Notes: generated by a model from the sequence alone, not told the origin. DNA of 64,000 nucleotides from Alphaproteobacteria bacterium (GCA_012103315.1 WLWZ01000008.1:1-64000), one strand, 5' to 3'. Shown: positions 20,097-32,269, counted from the first letter of the stretch. Numbers and translations are program-made.

Positions 20097-21598
20097 TTGC
20101 GTTTGCAATTAGTCGCCCTCTTTTATTGATGACCGCCTATTTGGCAGTCGGCGCGACAGCAATCTTTTATACGTCTACGCGCCACGTTACGCAGGTGGAA
20201 AACGAGTCAGCCATTCGGGCGGCAGCGTCATACTCCCAAGCTATTACCTCGATTCGTGGGTTTTATTCCCGAGAGATTGTGCCTCGTGCAAAAAAGGGCA
20301 GCGCGACTGTTAGCCACGACAATAAGAACCTAACTGATGCGATTCCCTTCCCCGCCACCATGAGTATCGACCTCGGAATAGAGCTGCAAAATGCCGAGAA
20401 AGGGACACACTACAAAATTTTTAGCAATCATCCCTTTCCATGGCGATCTAAAAGAACGTTAGTCGCGTATGAAAAAGAAGCCTTAAGACAGTTGGCGACG
20501 GAGCCAAAGACACCCGTTGTTCACTTCGACAATACGAAGTCAGGAAAGCTGCTGCATTATTCAACAGCTGTCGTAATGAGCAAAGGCTGTGTTAGCTGTC
20601 ATAACAAAATCGGATCGAGTCCCAAGCGAGGTTGGCAGGTTGGTGACGTGCGGGGCGTTCGGCTCATCACAGTACCTATTCCCGATCATAATGCCGTTGC
20701 CTATAAGGAAATCGCATTGCTGAGCTTGTTTGTTGGGCTCGGCCTCATTTTGCTTTGGCACCTAATCGCCCGACTTCAGACAAGCCTGGCCCAAACGACG
20801 GCGCTGGCCGAAAGCTATAATCAACGCAATGCTGAACTGGTCGTCGCTAAGGGCGCGGCGGAAAAGGCCAATGCTGCAAAATCACAATTTCTAGCGAATA
20901 TGAGCCACGAACTACGGACTCCACTAAATTCAATTATTGGATTTGCCGACGTACTGAAAAATCCGAAATTGGTCGCAAAGGAAGATGTCGTTAATGACTA
21001 CGCAACCGATATTAGAACCAGCGGACAACACCTTCTCGACTTAATCAATGACATTTTGGACATGTCAAAGATTGAAGCCGGTATGCTCGAAATCGAAAAC
21101 CAAACTGTCGATATGTCCGAAACGATTAAAACGTGCCGGAGATTAGTTTCAAAATCCGCCGAAGATAACAATATTGAAATCGGGGCGAATATTGCCAGTG
21201 ATCTGCCAAAACTAAAGGGTGACCCTCGCGCAATACAACAAATTCTGCTCAATCTCTTGTCCAACGCTATAAAATTTAGCGACTCCGACGGTAAGGTCAG
21301 GGTTACCGCGGCGTTGGATAGCGATAAGATGAAAATCGAAATCCGCGATCAAGGGATCGGTATACCTGCCGAACAACTTGACGCAATGTTTGAACCCTTT
21401 ACGCAAGCCGACAACAGTTTCGCAAGACGTCATGAAGGCACTGGTCTCGGCGTTCCGATAACGAAAGCTCTCGTTGAGCTGCATGGCGGCCAGTTTCAAA
21501 TTGAGAGCGAAGAGGGTAAAGGAACCAGTGTGACAATCTGGTTTCCCGGCGAACGGCTATTTATTGGCCAAGAACCCACGTCAAACGAAAACTGCTAG
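20057..21598 (+). CDS. Sensor histidine kinase with periplasmic c-type haem (DUF3365/Tll0287-like) domain
   Basis: A 513-residue inner-membrane kinase. One transmembrane helix lies near residues 18-38. A periplasmic DUF3365-type domain follows (about 45-215), which contains the haem c attachment motif Cys178-x-x-Cys181-His182 within KGCVSCHNK. A second helix lies near 220-240, then a HisKA domain with the phosphorylated His in MSHELRTPLN near 284, and a HATPase domain with N box LLNLLSNAIKF, G1 DQGIGIP and G2 EGTGLGVPI. No receiver or response regulator gene is nearby, so it is an orphan. The haem suggests redox or gas sensing. The GTG start inside rppH, with 40 bases of overlap, implies coupled expression; later starts would cut the first helix. 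Confidence 0.88.
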   Translation: MASDANRSRTPEIIAFAISRPLLLMTAYLAVGATAIFYTSTRHVTQVENESAIRAAASYSQAITSIRGFYSREIVPRAKKGSATVSHDNKNLTDAIPFPATMSIDLGIELQNAEKGTHYKIFSNHPFPWRSKRTLVAYEKEALRQLATEPKTPVVHFDNTKSGKLLHYSTAVVMSKGCVSCHNKIGSSPKRGWQVGDVRGVRLITVPIPDHNAVAYKEIALLSLFVGLGLILLWHLIARLQTSLAQTTALAESYNQRNAELVVAKGAAEKANAAKSQFLANMSHELRTPLNSIIGFADVLKNPKLVAKEDVVNDYATDIRTSGQHLLDLINDILDMSKIEAGMLEIENQTVDMSETIKTCRRLVSKSAEDNNIEIGANIASDLPKLKGDPRAIQQILLNLLSNAIKFSDSDGKVRVTAALDSDKMKIEIRDQGIGIPAEQLDAMFEPFTQADNSFARRHEGTGLGVPITKALVELHGGQFQIESEEGKGTSVTIWFPGERLFIGQEPTSNENC

Positions 21599-21933
21599 AG
21601 TGCGTCGCCGTCTGTCTCACCTGTGCGAATTCGGACCGCCTCTGCTACATCAAAAACGAAAATTTTGCCATCGCCGATTTTACCGGTATTGGCATTTTCA
21701 CGGATTGCCGCTACGACGTTTTCCGCGACATCATCCATGACAGCAACTTCGATCTTTATTTTGGGGACGAAATGGATTTCGTATTCGGCGCCACGGTATA
21801 TTTCAGTATGACCGCCCTGCCGACCAAAACCCTTTACTTCGCTAACCGTCATGCCAGTCACGCCGAGAGGCGATAGTGCACCACGAACATCATCCAATTT
21901 TGAGGGCTTAATAACAGCCATTATCAGTTTCAT
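21595..21933 (-). CDS. glnK: PII nitrogen regulatory protein GlnK
   Basis: A 112-residue PII protein that reports nitrogen status and gates AmtB. It begins MKLIMAVIKPSKLDDVRGAL. The T-loop tyrosine that is uridylylated lies in YRGAEYEIHFVPK near residue 51, and the ATP-binding B loop is TGKIGDGKIFV near 83. The ATG at 21933 is preceded by AGGAGT at 7 bases; a TTG two codons upstream is less likely. amtB ends 12 bases upstream, the classic amtB-glnK pair, here in the order amtB then glnK. Its stop overlaps the convergent kinase stop. Confidence 0.95.
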   Translation of the reverse strand: MKLIMAVIKPSKLDDVRGALSPLGVTGMTVSEVKGFGRQGGHTEIYRGAEYEIHFVPKIKIEVAVMDDVAENVVAAIRENANTGKIGDGKIFVFDVAEAVRIRTGETDGDAL

Positions 21934-21944
21934 GACCAATACTC

Positions 21945-23261
21945 CTAGAAGTTATAGCCGCGTTCACCATGCGACGTGATATCGAGACCTTCAGTCTCGT
22001 CTTCCTCACTGACCCGCATCGGTGTTACCAAACGAATAATCCAAATTATGATAACACTCGCGATGATCGCCCAAGCCGCCGTTGCTGCCGCACCGACGAA
22101 CTGCACCCAGAGTTGGTCACCAGCCGTGACACCCTTCGCGAGGCCTAACCCGCCAAAAGCGGGTAACGCAAGGAAAGCCACCAAAATAGTGCCCGTGAGA
22201 CCGCCGACACCATGGACGGCAAATACATCCAATGAGTCGTCAATCTGGAAACGCTGTTTAATGACGTGGACCATGCCGTAACAAATCAGACCGGCAGCAA
22301 CGCCCAGGATAACGGCGCCCATCGGGCCAACAAAACCAGATGCAGGCGTAATTGTCGGCAGACCGGCAATCGTTCCGGTAACGAAGCCGATAAGGCTCGG
22401 TTTGCCATGCTTTATCCATTCGATCATCATCCATGTCAGGGATGCAACCGCAGCCGAGATGTGCGTCACCGCGATAGCCATCCCAGCACCGCCATTGGCG
22501 CCCAGCGCACTACCGCCATTAAAGCCGAACCAGCCAACCCAAAGCATCGCAGCACCAATCATCACCATGCCAGGGTTATGTGGAGGATTGACTTCTCTGG
22601 GGAATCCTCTGCGACTACCCACCATAACAGCGATAACCAATGCGGAGACGCCAGCCGTCAAATGAACGACCAAACCACCTGCGAAATCCATGACACCCAT
22701 TTCTGCGAGCCAACCGCCACCCCAGATCCAATGAGTCACTGGCACATAAACCAGAAGCAACCAGAATACGCTAAACAAGAGCATTCCGAGGAACGTAATC
22801 CGCTCCGGATAGGCACCCACAATCAGCGCCGGGGTAATGATCGCAAACGTCATCTGAAACATAAAAAAGACGATTTCAGGAATTGAGCCGCTTAGCGTAT
22901 CTGTGCCAACACCGGCGAGGAAAGCCTTGCTGAGGCCACCGATATACTGATTTGCAGACCCACCATCGCTAAATGCCAAACTATAGCCAACGGCGAGCCA
23001 AACAACGGACACTGCACAACAGATTACAAAGCAATGCATTAGGACGGAGAGCACGTTCCGCGACCGAACGAGACCACCATAAAACAGCGCAAGGCCAGGC
23101 AGCGTCATAAAGAGGACCAAAGCTGTCGCTGTCAAAATCCAGGCGGTATCGGCGGCGCTAAATTTCGCAGCATCTTGGGCCAACGCTATGTCTGGGAACG
23201 CAATAAGGATGGCAACAATAGAAACAAAATAAACGACCCGAGATGGAATAGTACCCATCAT
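21945..23261 (-). CDS. amtB: Ammonium transporter
   Basis: An Amt/Rh channel for ammonium. From the ATG at 23261, which follows a GGAGGGG ribosome site, it has a cleaved signal (about residues 1-28, ending ALA) and eleven membrane helices. Family motifs are visible: TLPGLALFYGGLVRSRNVLS near residue 50, DFAGGLVVHLTAG near 185, WVGWFGFNGGS near 235 and the second pore histidine in FAVHGVGGLTGT near 330. Upstream in-frame codons to 23297 add a non-conserved leader. It pairs with glnK and is presumably induced under nitrogen limitation, though no NtrC or sigma-54 site was identified. Confidence 0.95.
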   Translation of the reverse strand: MMGTIPSRVVYFVSIVAILIAFPDIALAQDAAKFSAADTAWILTATALVLFMTLPGLALFYGGLVRSRNVLSVLMHCFVICCAVSVVWLAVGYSLAFSDGGSANQYIGGLSKAFLAGVGTDTLSGSIPEIVFFMFQMTFAIITPALIVGAYPERITFLGMLLFSVFWLLLVYVPVTHWIWGGGWLAEMGVMDFAGGLVVHLTAGVSALVIAVMVGSRRGFPREVNPPHNPGMVMIGAAMLWVGWFGFNGGSALGANGGAGMAIAVTHISAAVASLTWMMIEWIKHGKPSLIGFVTGTIAGLPTITPASGFVGPMGAVILGVAAGLICYGMVHVIKQRFQIDDSLDVFAVHGVGGLTGTILVAFLALPAFGGLGLAKGVTAGDQLWVQFVGAAATAAWAIIASVIIIWIIRLVTPMRVSEEDETEGLDITSHGERGYNF

Positions 23262-23363
23262 CACCCCTCCCAAATTAAATTTCTTACTGGGGTACAAAAC
23301 CCCGAAAATTATCAGAGCAGAATAGTACGAGTTGCGTTCTTATGTTTATAGGCGGTTATCTAC

Positions 23364-23777
23364 TTAGGCCTGCCTAGCGGTATCCAAAGCCAACAGCAAT
23401 GCTTCTGAAATAGCAAGGGCTGCTGCCGCGTTCTCTTTATCGTCGTCTGCCGCCGCATCTAAGACCGCACGGGCAGCGTTTACGCGTTCTTCAACGTCAC
23501 CTCGGTTTGCAGATTCCAAAGCCACCGCTTCGTCTGCAAGCACTGTGCAGCGCTCTGGTGTGACTTTGGCAAAACCACCTGACACAAAAATACGCCGGTT
23601 CACGGCATCATTTTCATAGACCGAAATAACCCCAGTCCGCAAAGTCGAGATTAACGGCGAATGTCCCGGCAAAACACCGAAATCACCTTCTGCACCAGGT
23701 ACCACCACGAGCTCCACGGGCTCTGAAAACAAGAGTTCTTCCGGCGCAACAAGTTCGAACTCGACAGTATCTGCCAT
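23364..23777 (-). CDS. atpC: F1 ATP synthase epsilon subunit
   Basis: A 137-residue subunit of the F1 central stalk that can inhibit ATP hydrolysis. The N-terminal beta-sandwich is typical (VEFELVAPEELLFSEPVELV, GDFGVLPGHSPLIS near residue 35). The C-terminal helical part, rich in Ala and Asp, covers residues 88-137. It is the last gene of the atpHAGDC operon and lies 32 bases after atpD. Confidence 0.95.
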   Translation of the reverse strand: MADTVEFELVAPEELLFSEPVELVVVPGAEGDFGVLPGHSPLISTLRTGVISVYENDAVNRRIFVSGGFAKVTPERCTVLADEAVALESANRGDVEERVNAARAVLDAAADDDKENAAAALAISEALLLALDTARQA

Positions 23778-23809
23778 GGTCAGCTATTCCCTTCAGCGCA
23801 AACGACCAA

Positions 23810-25267
<1,458 letters not shown>

Positions 25268-26185
25268 CTACAGAGCTTCGGCGCCGGAGATAATCTCGAT
25301 AAGTTCCTTAGTAATAAATGCCTGACGTGTCCGGTTGTAGGTAACCGTCAGATCATCAATCATTTCGCCCGCATTGCGGGTTGCGTTATCCATTGCTGTC
25401 ATGCGGGCACCTTGTTCGGATGCTGCATTTTCGAGCAACGCTCGAAACAATTGGACAGATAAATTACGCGGTAATAAATCTTCCAAAATTTCCTGCTCAT
25501 CTGGCTCAAATTCGTAAACCGCTTTTTGCGAACCGTCTTGTGTGGCTTCAGAAACATCGTCGCCGGTATCATTCGCCTGATCGACATCGCTTGCCCGAAA
25601 CGGGATCAGTTGCTGCGGCGTAACAATCTGGGTCATCGCAGATTGAAAGCGATTGTAAATAATCGTGCAAACGTCAAATTCGTCTGCTTCAAACATGCTG
25701 AGAATGCGATCACCGACTGTCGTGGCGTCGGCAAAAGACAAACGCTTGCGACCAAGGTCCTCAAAGGTATCCAGGATCAGCGAGCGGAAGTCGCGACGCA
25801 GAATATCCCGACCCTTACGGCCAACGCACAGTACTTTAACGTCCTTGCCGTCATCCAGAAGACCGCGAATAATCTTCAAAGCGCCCCGCACAATCGACGA
25901 ATTAAAACCGCCACACAGTCCACGATCAGACGTCATAACAACAAGCAGATGCACATCATCCTTGCCATTTCCTGCAAGAAGTTCCGGGCCACCGGCACCG
26001 GTCGGCAGACCCTCAGATAAAGAACCCAACATCCGATCCATACGTTCAGAATACGGGCGCGCCGCCTCAGCCTGTTCCTGAGCACGACGAAGCTTCGCCG
26101 CCGCAACCATTTTCATGGCAGAGGTTATTTTTTGCGTCGACTTGACGCTATCAATGCGGACCCTGAGATCCTTGAGGTTAGGCAT
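25268..26185 (-). CDS. atpG: F1 ATP synthase gamma subunit
   Basis: The rotating central shaft of F1. The N-terminal helix [33 protein letters not shown] and the C-terminal helix with [24 protein letters not shown] form the coiled coil. The Rossmann-like middle contains [13 protein letters not shown] near residue 87. At 305 residues it is slightly longer than E. coli gamma (287), with an acidic insert around residues 205-222. It lies in the operon between atpA and atpD. Confidence 0.97.
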   Translation of the reverse strand: MPNLKDLRVRIDSVKSTQKITSAMKMVAAAKLRRAQEQAEAARPYSERMDRMLGSLSEGLPTGAGGPELLAGNGKDDVHLLVVMTSDRGLCGGFNSSIVRGALKIIRGLLDDGKDVKVLCVGRKGRDILRRDFRSLILDTFEDLGRKRLSFADATTVGDRILSMFEADEFDVCTIIYNRFQSAMTQIVTPQQLIPFRASDVDQANDTGDDVSEATQDGSQKAVYEFEPDEQEILEDLLPRNLSVQLFRALLENAASEQGARMTAMDNATRNAGEMIDDLTVTYNRTRQAFITKELIEIISGAEAL

Positions 26186-26228
26186 CGCCCGTCAAAACCC
26201 CTGTTCCTATATTTTCAGCCTTTAGCGC

Positions 26229-27764
26229 TTACGCGGCGATAAAGGATTTTGCATAAGTCTCAATAGCCGTTTTCAGCTTGGCGTCCGTGTCGTCGGAAAT
26301 CGCCTGTTTCTCACGAATGTCATCCAGAATATCTGTGTGATTAGCGCGAACTGCCGACATCAGACCCTCTTCAAACCGTGTCACATCGTTAACTGGAACA
26401 TCGTCGATAAAGCCATTCACGCCAGCATAAATCGCGACAACCTGCTCTTCGACTGGTAGCGGCTGATATTGCGGCTGTTTCAACAGCTCTGTCAGTCGTT
26501 CACCACGCGCCAACAGACGTTGTGTTGCAGCATCCAGATCGGAAGCAAACTGCGCAAACGCAGCCATTTCCCGATACTGAGCCAATTCCAGTTTAATCGA
26601 GCCAGCAACTTGTTTCATTGCCTTGATCTGCGCCGCTGAACCAACGCGGCTCACCGAGAGACCGACATTCACCGCCGGACGAATACCGGAATAGAACAAG
26701 TCGGTTTCAAGGAAGATCTGACCATCCGTAATCGAAATAACGTTGGTCGGGATATAAGCCGAAACGTCACCAGCCTGTGTTTCAATGATCGGCAACGCGG
26801 TCAGTGACCCGCCACCCAAATCATCATTCAATTTCGCTGCCCGTTCGAGCAGACGTGAATGCAGATAGAAAACATCACCCGGATAGGCTTCACGGCCCGG
26901 CGGACGACGCAGAAGAAGTGACATCTGACGATACGCAACAGCCTGTTTGGACAGGTCATCATAAACGATCAAAGAGTGTTTGCCGTTGTCCCGGAACCAC
27001 TCACCCATCGCACAACCAGTATAGGGCGCAAGATACTGCATTGGAGCAGGATCAGATGCCGTTGCAGCGACCACGATGGAATATTCCATCGCACCGTTTT
27101 CCTCGAGTGTTTTGACGATTTGCGCAACGGTCGAGCGTTTCTGACCGACAGCAACATAGACACAATATAATTTTTTAGCTTCGTCATCGCCAGCATTTGC
27201 ACCCTTTTGATTAAGGATGGCATCAATAGCGACGGCGGTCTTACCGGTCTGACGGTCTCCAATGATCAGCTCACGCTGGCCACGGCCAACGGGGATCAGG
27301 CTGTCGATTGCTTTAAGGCCGGTTTGCATCGGTTCGGTAACCGATTTACGTGGAATAATACCCGGCGCTTTAACATCAACTCGCGCGCGGTCTGCGCCGT
27401 CAATAGGCCCTTTACCATCAATTGGATTGCCAAGACCATCGATCACACGCCCTAGAAGAGCTGGTCCAACGGGAACGTCAACAATTGACCCTGTCCGTTT
27501 AACCGTGTCGCCTTCTTTAATCGTCCGGTCATCGCCGAAAATAACGGCACCGACATTGTCGGTTTCAAGGTTGAGCGCCATGCCGACAATACCGCCGGTA
27601 AACTCAACCAGCTCACCGGCCTGAACATTGTCCAGACCATATATCCGGGCGATACCATCACCAACCGACAGGACACGTCCTACCTCGGCGACTTCTGCAT
27701 CGTCCCCAAAATTAGCGATCTGATCTTTCAGAATCGACGAAATTTCTGCAGCGTGGATATCCAT
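26229..27764 (-). CDS. atpA: F1 ATP synthase alpha subunit
   Basis: The non-catalytic nucleotide-binding F1 subunit. The P-loop [11 protein letters not shown] lies near residue 170, the segment [31 protein letters not shown] is at about 268-298 and the signature [17 protein letters not shown] near 364-380. The ATG at 27764 overlaps the atpH stop by a base triplet (TGATG-like junction); a GTG one codon upstream is possible. It is of normal length at 511 residues. Confidence 0.98.
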   Translation of the reverse strand: MDIHAAEISSILKDQIANFGDDAEVAEVGRVLSVGDGIARIYGLDNVQAGELVEFTGGIVGMALNLETDNVGAVIFGDDRTIKEGDTVKRTGSIVDVPVGPALLGRVIDGLGNPIDGKGPIDGADRARVDVKAPGIIPRKSVTEPMQTGLKAIDSLIPVGRGQRELIIGDRQTGKTAVAIDAILNQKGANAGDDEAKKLYCVYVAVGQKRSTVAQIVKTLEENGAMEYSIVVAATASDPAPMQYLAPYTGCAMGEWFRDNGKHSLIVYDDLSKQAVAYRQMSLLLRRPPGREAYPGDVFYLHSRLLERAAKLNDDLGGGSLTALPIIETQAGDVSAYIPTNVISITDGQIFLETDLFYSGIRPAVNVGLSVSRVGSAAQIKAMKQVAGSIKLELAQYREMAAFAQFASDLDAATQRLLARGERLTELLKQPQYQPLPVEEQVVAIYAGVNGFIDDVPVNDVTRFEEGLMSAVRANHTDILDDIREKQAISDDTDAKLKTAIETYAKSFIAA

Positions 27765-28324
27765 CACGCAGCCCCTTTCATAGCAAGTTGTAATCTTTGT
27801 AGCTTCGTTTGTAGCGACGAATCGATCATGCGGGATCCAACCCGTACGACCATGCCGCCCAATAATTCTGGGTCAACGTCTGTAGTAACAGCAACCGTCG
27901 AACCAATTGCCTCTTTTAGAGCGGATTCCAGCGCAGCGCGCTGATCATCACTCAGCGGCGCCGCAGAGGTAACTTCTGCTTCAACCTCACCACGATGTTC
28001 GGAAACCAGCGTCCGGTAGGCCCGTATAACGTCTTCGAGCGCAAACAAACGGCGATTCTGGGCAATGACACCCACCGTATTGCACACAATTTCAGAAAGC
28101 CCTGCTTTTTCGGTCAGGGCAGCCATCGCTTTGCTTTGCGCATCTCGTGAGAATAAAGGGCTTCCAATCAGGCGACGTAAATCATCTGATTCATCGATCA
28201 TCGCCTGTAATTGGGCCAGATCGTCCGCAACCGCATCAACGGCTTTGCGCTCTAGCGCCAACTCAAAAAGAGCTGTCGCATACCGACCTGAAAGACCCGA
28301 CGTAACTGTTTGTCCCGATGCCAC
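27764..28324 (-). CDS. atpH: F1 ATP synthase delta subunit
   Basis: The delta subunit (OSCP homologue) links F1 to the peripheral stalk. The 186-residue protein has the expected N-terminal helical domain ([14 protein letters not shown] near residue 10) and a C-terminal end with [26 protein letters not shown], the family signature. It is the first gene of the atpHAGDC operon. About 190 bases without a gene lie upstream, where the operon promoter should be, but I could not place clear -35 and -10 boxes. Confidence 0.95.
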   Translation of the reverse strand: MASGQTVTSGLSGRYATALFELALERKAVDAVADDLAQLQAMIDESDDLRRLIGSPLFSRDAQSKAMAALTEKAGLSEIVCNTVGVIAQNRRLFALEDVIRAYRTLVSEHRGEVEAEVTSAAPLSDDQRAALESALKEAIGSTVAVTTDVDPELLGGMVVRVGSRMIDSSLQTKLQRLQLAMKGAA

Positions 28325-28511
28325 TTATTCTGCCTTCGATATCCCTACGGGAGTAGGACTTAAGTAACTGATAAAACTTACAAATTCAGAATTTATAGAA
28401 ATCTCTAAAAAGCTAAAATTGTCCGTACCCTAGGAGGGCGCTGTTTGCTAACACACTCAACTACACCATGCAACCCGTCGAGGCGGTCAAAACGCCGCAA
28501 GGAAGCGGGAT

Positions 28512-30752
28512 TTACAGAAAATTGTAGGGATCAACGTCGATCTGGACCCGGACGTTTCCCCGAATTCGGACACCAGCAAGCCAACTACGTAATATAGCTC
28601 TAACATTGCTATCTCGGCGCGCCTTCAATAATAACCGCCAACGATGCCGCCCGCGGAGGATCGACAAAGGCGCTGGCGCCGGACCAAGCACTGTTACACC
28701 TTCTTCAACCGGACAGCTGCGACCCAAACTACGGGCGATTCGTTCAACCTCATCATAATCGTTGCCAGATATGATGAGCGCCGCCAGCCGACCAAAAGGT
28801 GGCATGCCATGGCGTTCGCGTTCTTCCGCCTCTGCCGTCAGAAACTCATCACGGGTCCCCGTGACCAAAGCTTCCATGACAGGGTCCTCAGGCCGATAGG
28901 TCTGCAATAGCACCCGGCCTGGACGTTCTGCGCGCCCGGCACGGCCTGAGACCTGGTGCAAAAGTTGGAATGTTCGCTCCGCCGCCCTGAGATCACCGCC
29001 TGCCAGCCCAAGGTCTGCATCGACGACACCAACCAGCGTCAAATAGGGAAAATGATGTCCCTTCGCCATAATTTGGGTGCCAATTAAAATATCGATCTCA
29101 CGATTCTGCATATGCCGCACCAAAGCCTCTGCAGCGGTTGGGCTTTGCATCGTGTCACTAGCCATAATTTCGCAATGCGCTTGCGGAAAACGCTCCGCAA
29201 CCTCTTCCGCCAACCTTTCAACACCTGGCCCGCAAGCTGCGAGCGTTTCTGGCGTTCCACAAGCTGGGCATTCTTCGGGCGGCGGCGTTGAGAAACCACA
29301 ATGGTGGCAAGAGAGATTACGCTGCAGCCGATGTTCAACAAGCCAGGAGGTACAGTTGGGACATTGGAAACGATGACCGCAATGTCGACAAAGCGTAAGC
29401 GGCGCATAACCACGTCGATTCAGAAACAGCATGACCTGTTCGCCAGCAGCCAAGGAGTGGGCAACAGCTTCCTGCAAAGCCGGCGCTAACCAGCTTTGGC
29501 TTTCCATTGGTTCAATCCGCATATCGATAGCGGCTATTTCCGGCAATGAGGCGCCGCCATGGCGTTCCGGCAATGACAAACTCTTGTAACGTCCAGACTG
29601 AACATTGACGAAAGTCTCTAACGACGGCGTTGCCGACGATAGAATAATCGGAAAATTGCCAAGACGCGCACGCACCACTGCCATATCACGGGCGTTGTAA
29701 CAGACACCCTCATCCTGTTTGAACGAGCTGTCATGTTCTTCATCAACCACTGTCAGGCCAAGGTTGGGAAATGGCAAAAACAACGCCGATCGTGCGCCGA
29801 CAACGACGCTGGCTTCGCCGGAGACGATAGCGCGCCATGTTAAACGTCGTTCTGCACCTGTTAGATCAGAATGCCATTCCAGGGGCCTTGCGCCAAAACG
29901 TTCGGTGAATCGTTTGAGCCATTGCGTTGTTAATGCAATTTCCGGCAACAACACCAATACCTGTCGCCCGGCTGCGAGCGTCGCAGCAATGGCTTCGAAA
30001 TAAACTTCGGTTTTGCCTGACCCGGTAACACCATCCAGTAGAACGACAGAAAACCCGTTGTCATCAGCAGCCGCCACCGACTTCTCAACTGCGGCGACCA
30101 GGGCCGCGGCTGCTTCGGCCTGAGATGGCGATAAGATCGGTCTTGGCCGCTCCCAATCCGGTAAATCCATATCGAGTTGCTGCTGCAAGGTAACGGGTTT
30201 TAGTAATCCAGCGTCCGCCATACTGCGCACAACAGACGCGCTGACACCTGCACTCCTGGCGAGCTCGGCAGCGACTCGGGGCGGGCCTTCGGCAAGTACA
30301 GCCAGTACCCGACGACGCGCTTCGGTCATCCTGATTCGCGAATCGCCCTCATCCTCCACTGCACTGACGCCCGGCAAATACCCGATACGAGTCTTTGGAG
30401 GCTCGAGCGCCGAAGGCACGCTCATGCTCATTCGGAGCACGGCACCCGGCGGGTTCAACGTGTAAGAGGCTGTCCAGTCGACCAGCTTGCGAAGGTCTTC
30501 AGACATCGGTGGAATGTCAAGTAACCCATTAATATTCTTAAGTTTCTTGTCATCGACTTCATTGCTGCCGTTGCCCCAGACCACCCCTTTAAGGTCTCGT
30601 TTTCCCAACGGGACAGATACGAAATCGCCCAATGAAACCGACAGGTCCGGCGGCACCAGATAGTCGTACGCGCCGGCCAAAGGAAGCGGCAAAAGCACAC
30701 TGACTCTTTCGTCTCGATAGGTCGGGCGCGGTGTGGTGTGGGACGGGGGCAT
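28512..30752 (-). CDS. priA: Primosomal replication protein N' (PriA helicase)
   Basis: PriA restarts stalled replication forks by loading DnaB. The 746-residue protein has an N-terminal DNA-binding domain (VSVLLPLPLAGAYDYLVP), the Walker A GVTGSGKTEVY near residue 243 and DEEHDSSF near 337. Two zinc-binding clusters follow (CRHCGHRFQCPNC and CHHCGFSTPPPEECPACG, about 455-500), then the helicase second half with DILIGTQIMAKGHHFP and SGRAGRAERPG. It stands alone on the minus strand between the ATP synthase operon and the divergent fsa gene. Confidence 0.97.
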   Translation of the reverse strand: MPPSHTTPRPTYRDERVSVLLPLPLAGAYDYLVPPDLSVSLGDFVSVPLGKRDLKGVVWGNGSNEVDDKKLKNINGLLDIPPMSEDLRKLVDWTASYTLNPPGAVLRMSMSVPSALEPPKTRIGYLPGVSAVEDEGDSRIRMTEARRRVLAVLAEGPPRVAAELARSAGVSASVVRSMADAGLLKPVTLQQQLDMDLPDWERPRPILSPSQAEAAAALVAAVEKSVAAADDNGFSVVLLDGVTGSGKTEVYFEAIAATLAAGRQVLVLLPEIALTTQWLKRFTERFGARPLEWHSDLTGAERRLTWRAIVSGEASVVVGARSALFLPFPNLGLTVVDEEHDSSFKQDEGVCYNARDMAVVRARLGNFPIILSSATPSLETFVNVQSGRYKSLSLPERHGGASLPEIAAIDMRIEPMESQSWLAPALQEAVAHSLAAGEQVMLFLNRRGYAPLTLCRHCGHRFQCPNCTSWLVEHRLQRNLSCHHCGFSTPPPEECPACGTPETLAACGPGVERLAEEVAERFPQAHCEIMASDTMQSPTAAEALVRHMQNREIDILIGTQIMAKGHHFPYLTLVGVVDADLGLAGGDLRAAERTFQLLHQVSGRAGRAERPGRVLLQTYRPEDPVMEALVTGTRDEFLTAEAEERERHGMPPFGRLAALIISGNDYDEVERIARSLGRSCPVEEGVTVLGPAPAPLSILRGRHRWRLLLKARRDSNVRAILRSWLAGVRIRGNVRVQIDVDPYNFL

Positions 30753-30856
30753 GGATTAGACTTTAACGTGGCTCGATGGTCGGGCCAATCACGACGAACC
30801 TTTCAAATCAAATTACTGGGACGTCATAGTAAGTTTTAGAGGAATGAGACCGGACA

Positions 30857-31519
30857 ATGAAATTTTTCGTCGACACCGCTGATACAGATGAGATCCGTGA
30901 TCTAGCCGCAACCGGGCTGGTTGACGGTGTGACGACCAACCCCTCGCTGGTCGCGAAGTCAGGTCGCAAGTTTCTCGACGTGGTTCAGGAAATTTGTACC
31001 ATCGTCGATGGACCGGTCAGCGCCGAAGTAACGGCAACGGATCACGAAACCATGCTCAAAGAAGGTCAAAAGCTCGCTGCCCTCGCTCCGAATATCACGG
31101 TAAAGGTGCCGCTAACGCCGGATGGACTAAAGACCTGCAAAGCGCTATCAGACGCTGGAACGATGGTGAACGTAACGCTGTGTTTCTCGGCTGGACAAGC
31201 GATACTCGCCGCCAAGGCTGGTGCGACGTTTATTTCACCGTTTGTCGGGAGACTGGACGATATCAGTTCAGATGGCATGCAGTTAATTTCTGATATCTGC
31301 CAGATCTATAGCATGTACGACTCCTTTGAGACCGAAGTCCTCGTCGCTTCCATTCGGAATCCCATCCATTTGACAGAAGCAGCCAAGATGGGTGCCGGTG
31401 TCGCAACCTTGCCACCAAGCGTTTTGCGTCAGCTTTACAAACATCCGCTAACGGACTCCGGCCTGACGGCGTTCCTTGCCGACTGGGAAAAAACTGGCCA
31501 ATCGATTCTGGACGACTAA
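30857..31519 (+). CDS. fsa: Fructose-6-phosphate aldolase/transaldolase family protein
   Basis: A 220-residue short transaldolase-type barrel that begins [30 protein letters not shown]. The Schiff-base lysine is in [12 protein letters not shown] near residue 86, followed by [19 protein letters not shown]. It is often annotated as transaldolase; its true activity may be fructose-6-phosphate aldolase or transaldolase. It heads a plus-strand set with the DUF484 gene and xerC, an order conserved in Rhodospirillales, and is divergent from priA. Confidence 0.93.
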   Translation: MKFFVDTADTDEIRDLAATGLVDGVTTNPSLVAKSGRKFLDVVQEICTIVDGPVSAEVTATDHETMLKEGQKLAALAPNITVKVPLTPDGLKTCKALSDAGTMVNVTLCFSAGQAILAAKAGATFISPFVGRLDDISSDGMQLISDICQIYSMYDSFETEVLVASIRNPIHLTEAAKMGAGVATLPPSVLRQLYKHPLTDSGLTAFLADWEKTGQSILDD

Positions 31520-31522
31520 CAG

Positions 31523-32269
31523 ATGACCAGCTCAACGCCCCCTGCCGACAAACCCGCCGCTAAACAAAAATCCAAAGCGCTTAGCGGCACTATTATTTCG
31601 CCCGAAACTGTAGCGGCCTATCTGGAGCAAAACCCTGATTTTCTAAATAATCGCCCCGACTTACTCGCGGTTCTAACACCGCCGGAGCAAGATCATGGCG
31701 GTGGTGTCCTGGATATGCAGAAATTTATGCTGGGGCGCCTGCAAGACGAGCTAGCGCGCTTTAGTTCGAGAGAACAATCATTGTTGGCTGCAGCGGAATC
31801 AAATGCCGATGTTCAAGGTCGCATTCATGCCGCGAGCGAGGCACTCCTCGATGCAAAATCATTCGAAGATCTAATCAAAGTAATTCTGAAGAAACTGCCA
31901 AAGATGTTTGACGTCTCTGCGGCAGCGCTTTGCTTAGAAGCTGGTGATCATATTCCTGAAGGAGCGGCTGAAATTGGCATAATCGTCGTTGAGCCGGGCG
32001 CGCTCGATACCCTTATGGATTCAGAACGTACTGTCGCTCTGCGATCTGAAATCGAAGGTGATAAGGCGATCTTTGGATCACGTGCCTCGAAAGTGAAGTC
32101 GGCCGCCCTTTTGAGGTTGGACCTCGGCGCCAAAGGCCCGAATGGGTTGCTAGCGCTAGGCGCCAAAACGCCCACTGGCTTTGACCCCCGCCAGGGAACA
32201 GAGCTGCTTTCCTTCTTCTCTCATGTGTTGCAAAGGATCATCCAGCGATGGTTGACCCAGGGCACGTAA
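31523..32269 (+). CDS. DUF484 family protein
   Basis: A 248-residue protein of the DUF484 family, which has a GAF-like fold and unknown function. The N terminus carries a conserved helix with TVAAYLEQNPDFLNNRPDLLAVLTPP. A predicted coiled-coil region follows at about 70-110 and then the GAF-like half, ending LLSFFSHVLQRII. DUF484 genes usually stand directly before xerC, as here, where the two frames overlap by 22 bases. It may help XerC or cell-division timing, but that is inference from position only. Confidence 0.88.
   Translation: MTSSTPPADKPAAKQKSKALSGTIISPETVAAYLEQNPDFLNNRPDLLAVLTPPEQDHGGGVLDMQKFMLGRLQDELARFSSREQSLLAAAESNADVQGRIHAASEALLDAKSFEDLIKVILKKLPKMFDVSAAALCLEAGDHIPEGAAEIGIIVVEPGALDTLMDSERTVALRSEIEGDKAIFGSRASKVKSAALLRLDLGAKGPNGLLALGAKTPTGFDPRQGTELLSFFSHVLQRIIQRWLTQGT

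Noticed and set aside
22266..22886. A 206-codon ORF on the plus strand
   Set aside because: It lies wholly antisense to amtB, is rich in His, Asn, Arg and Gln in a pattern typical of reverse-frame shadows, and has no family resemblance.
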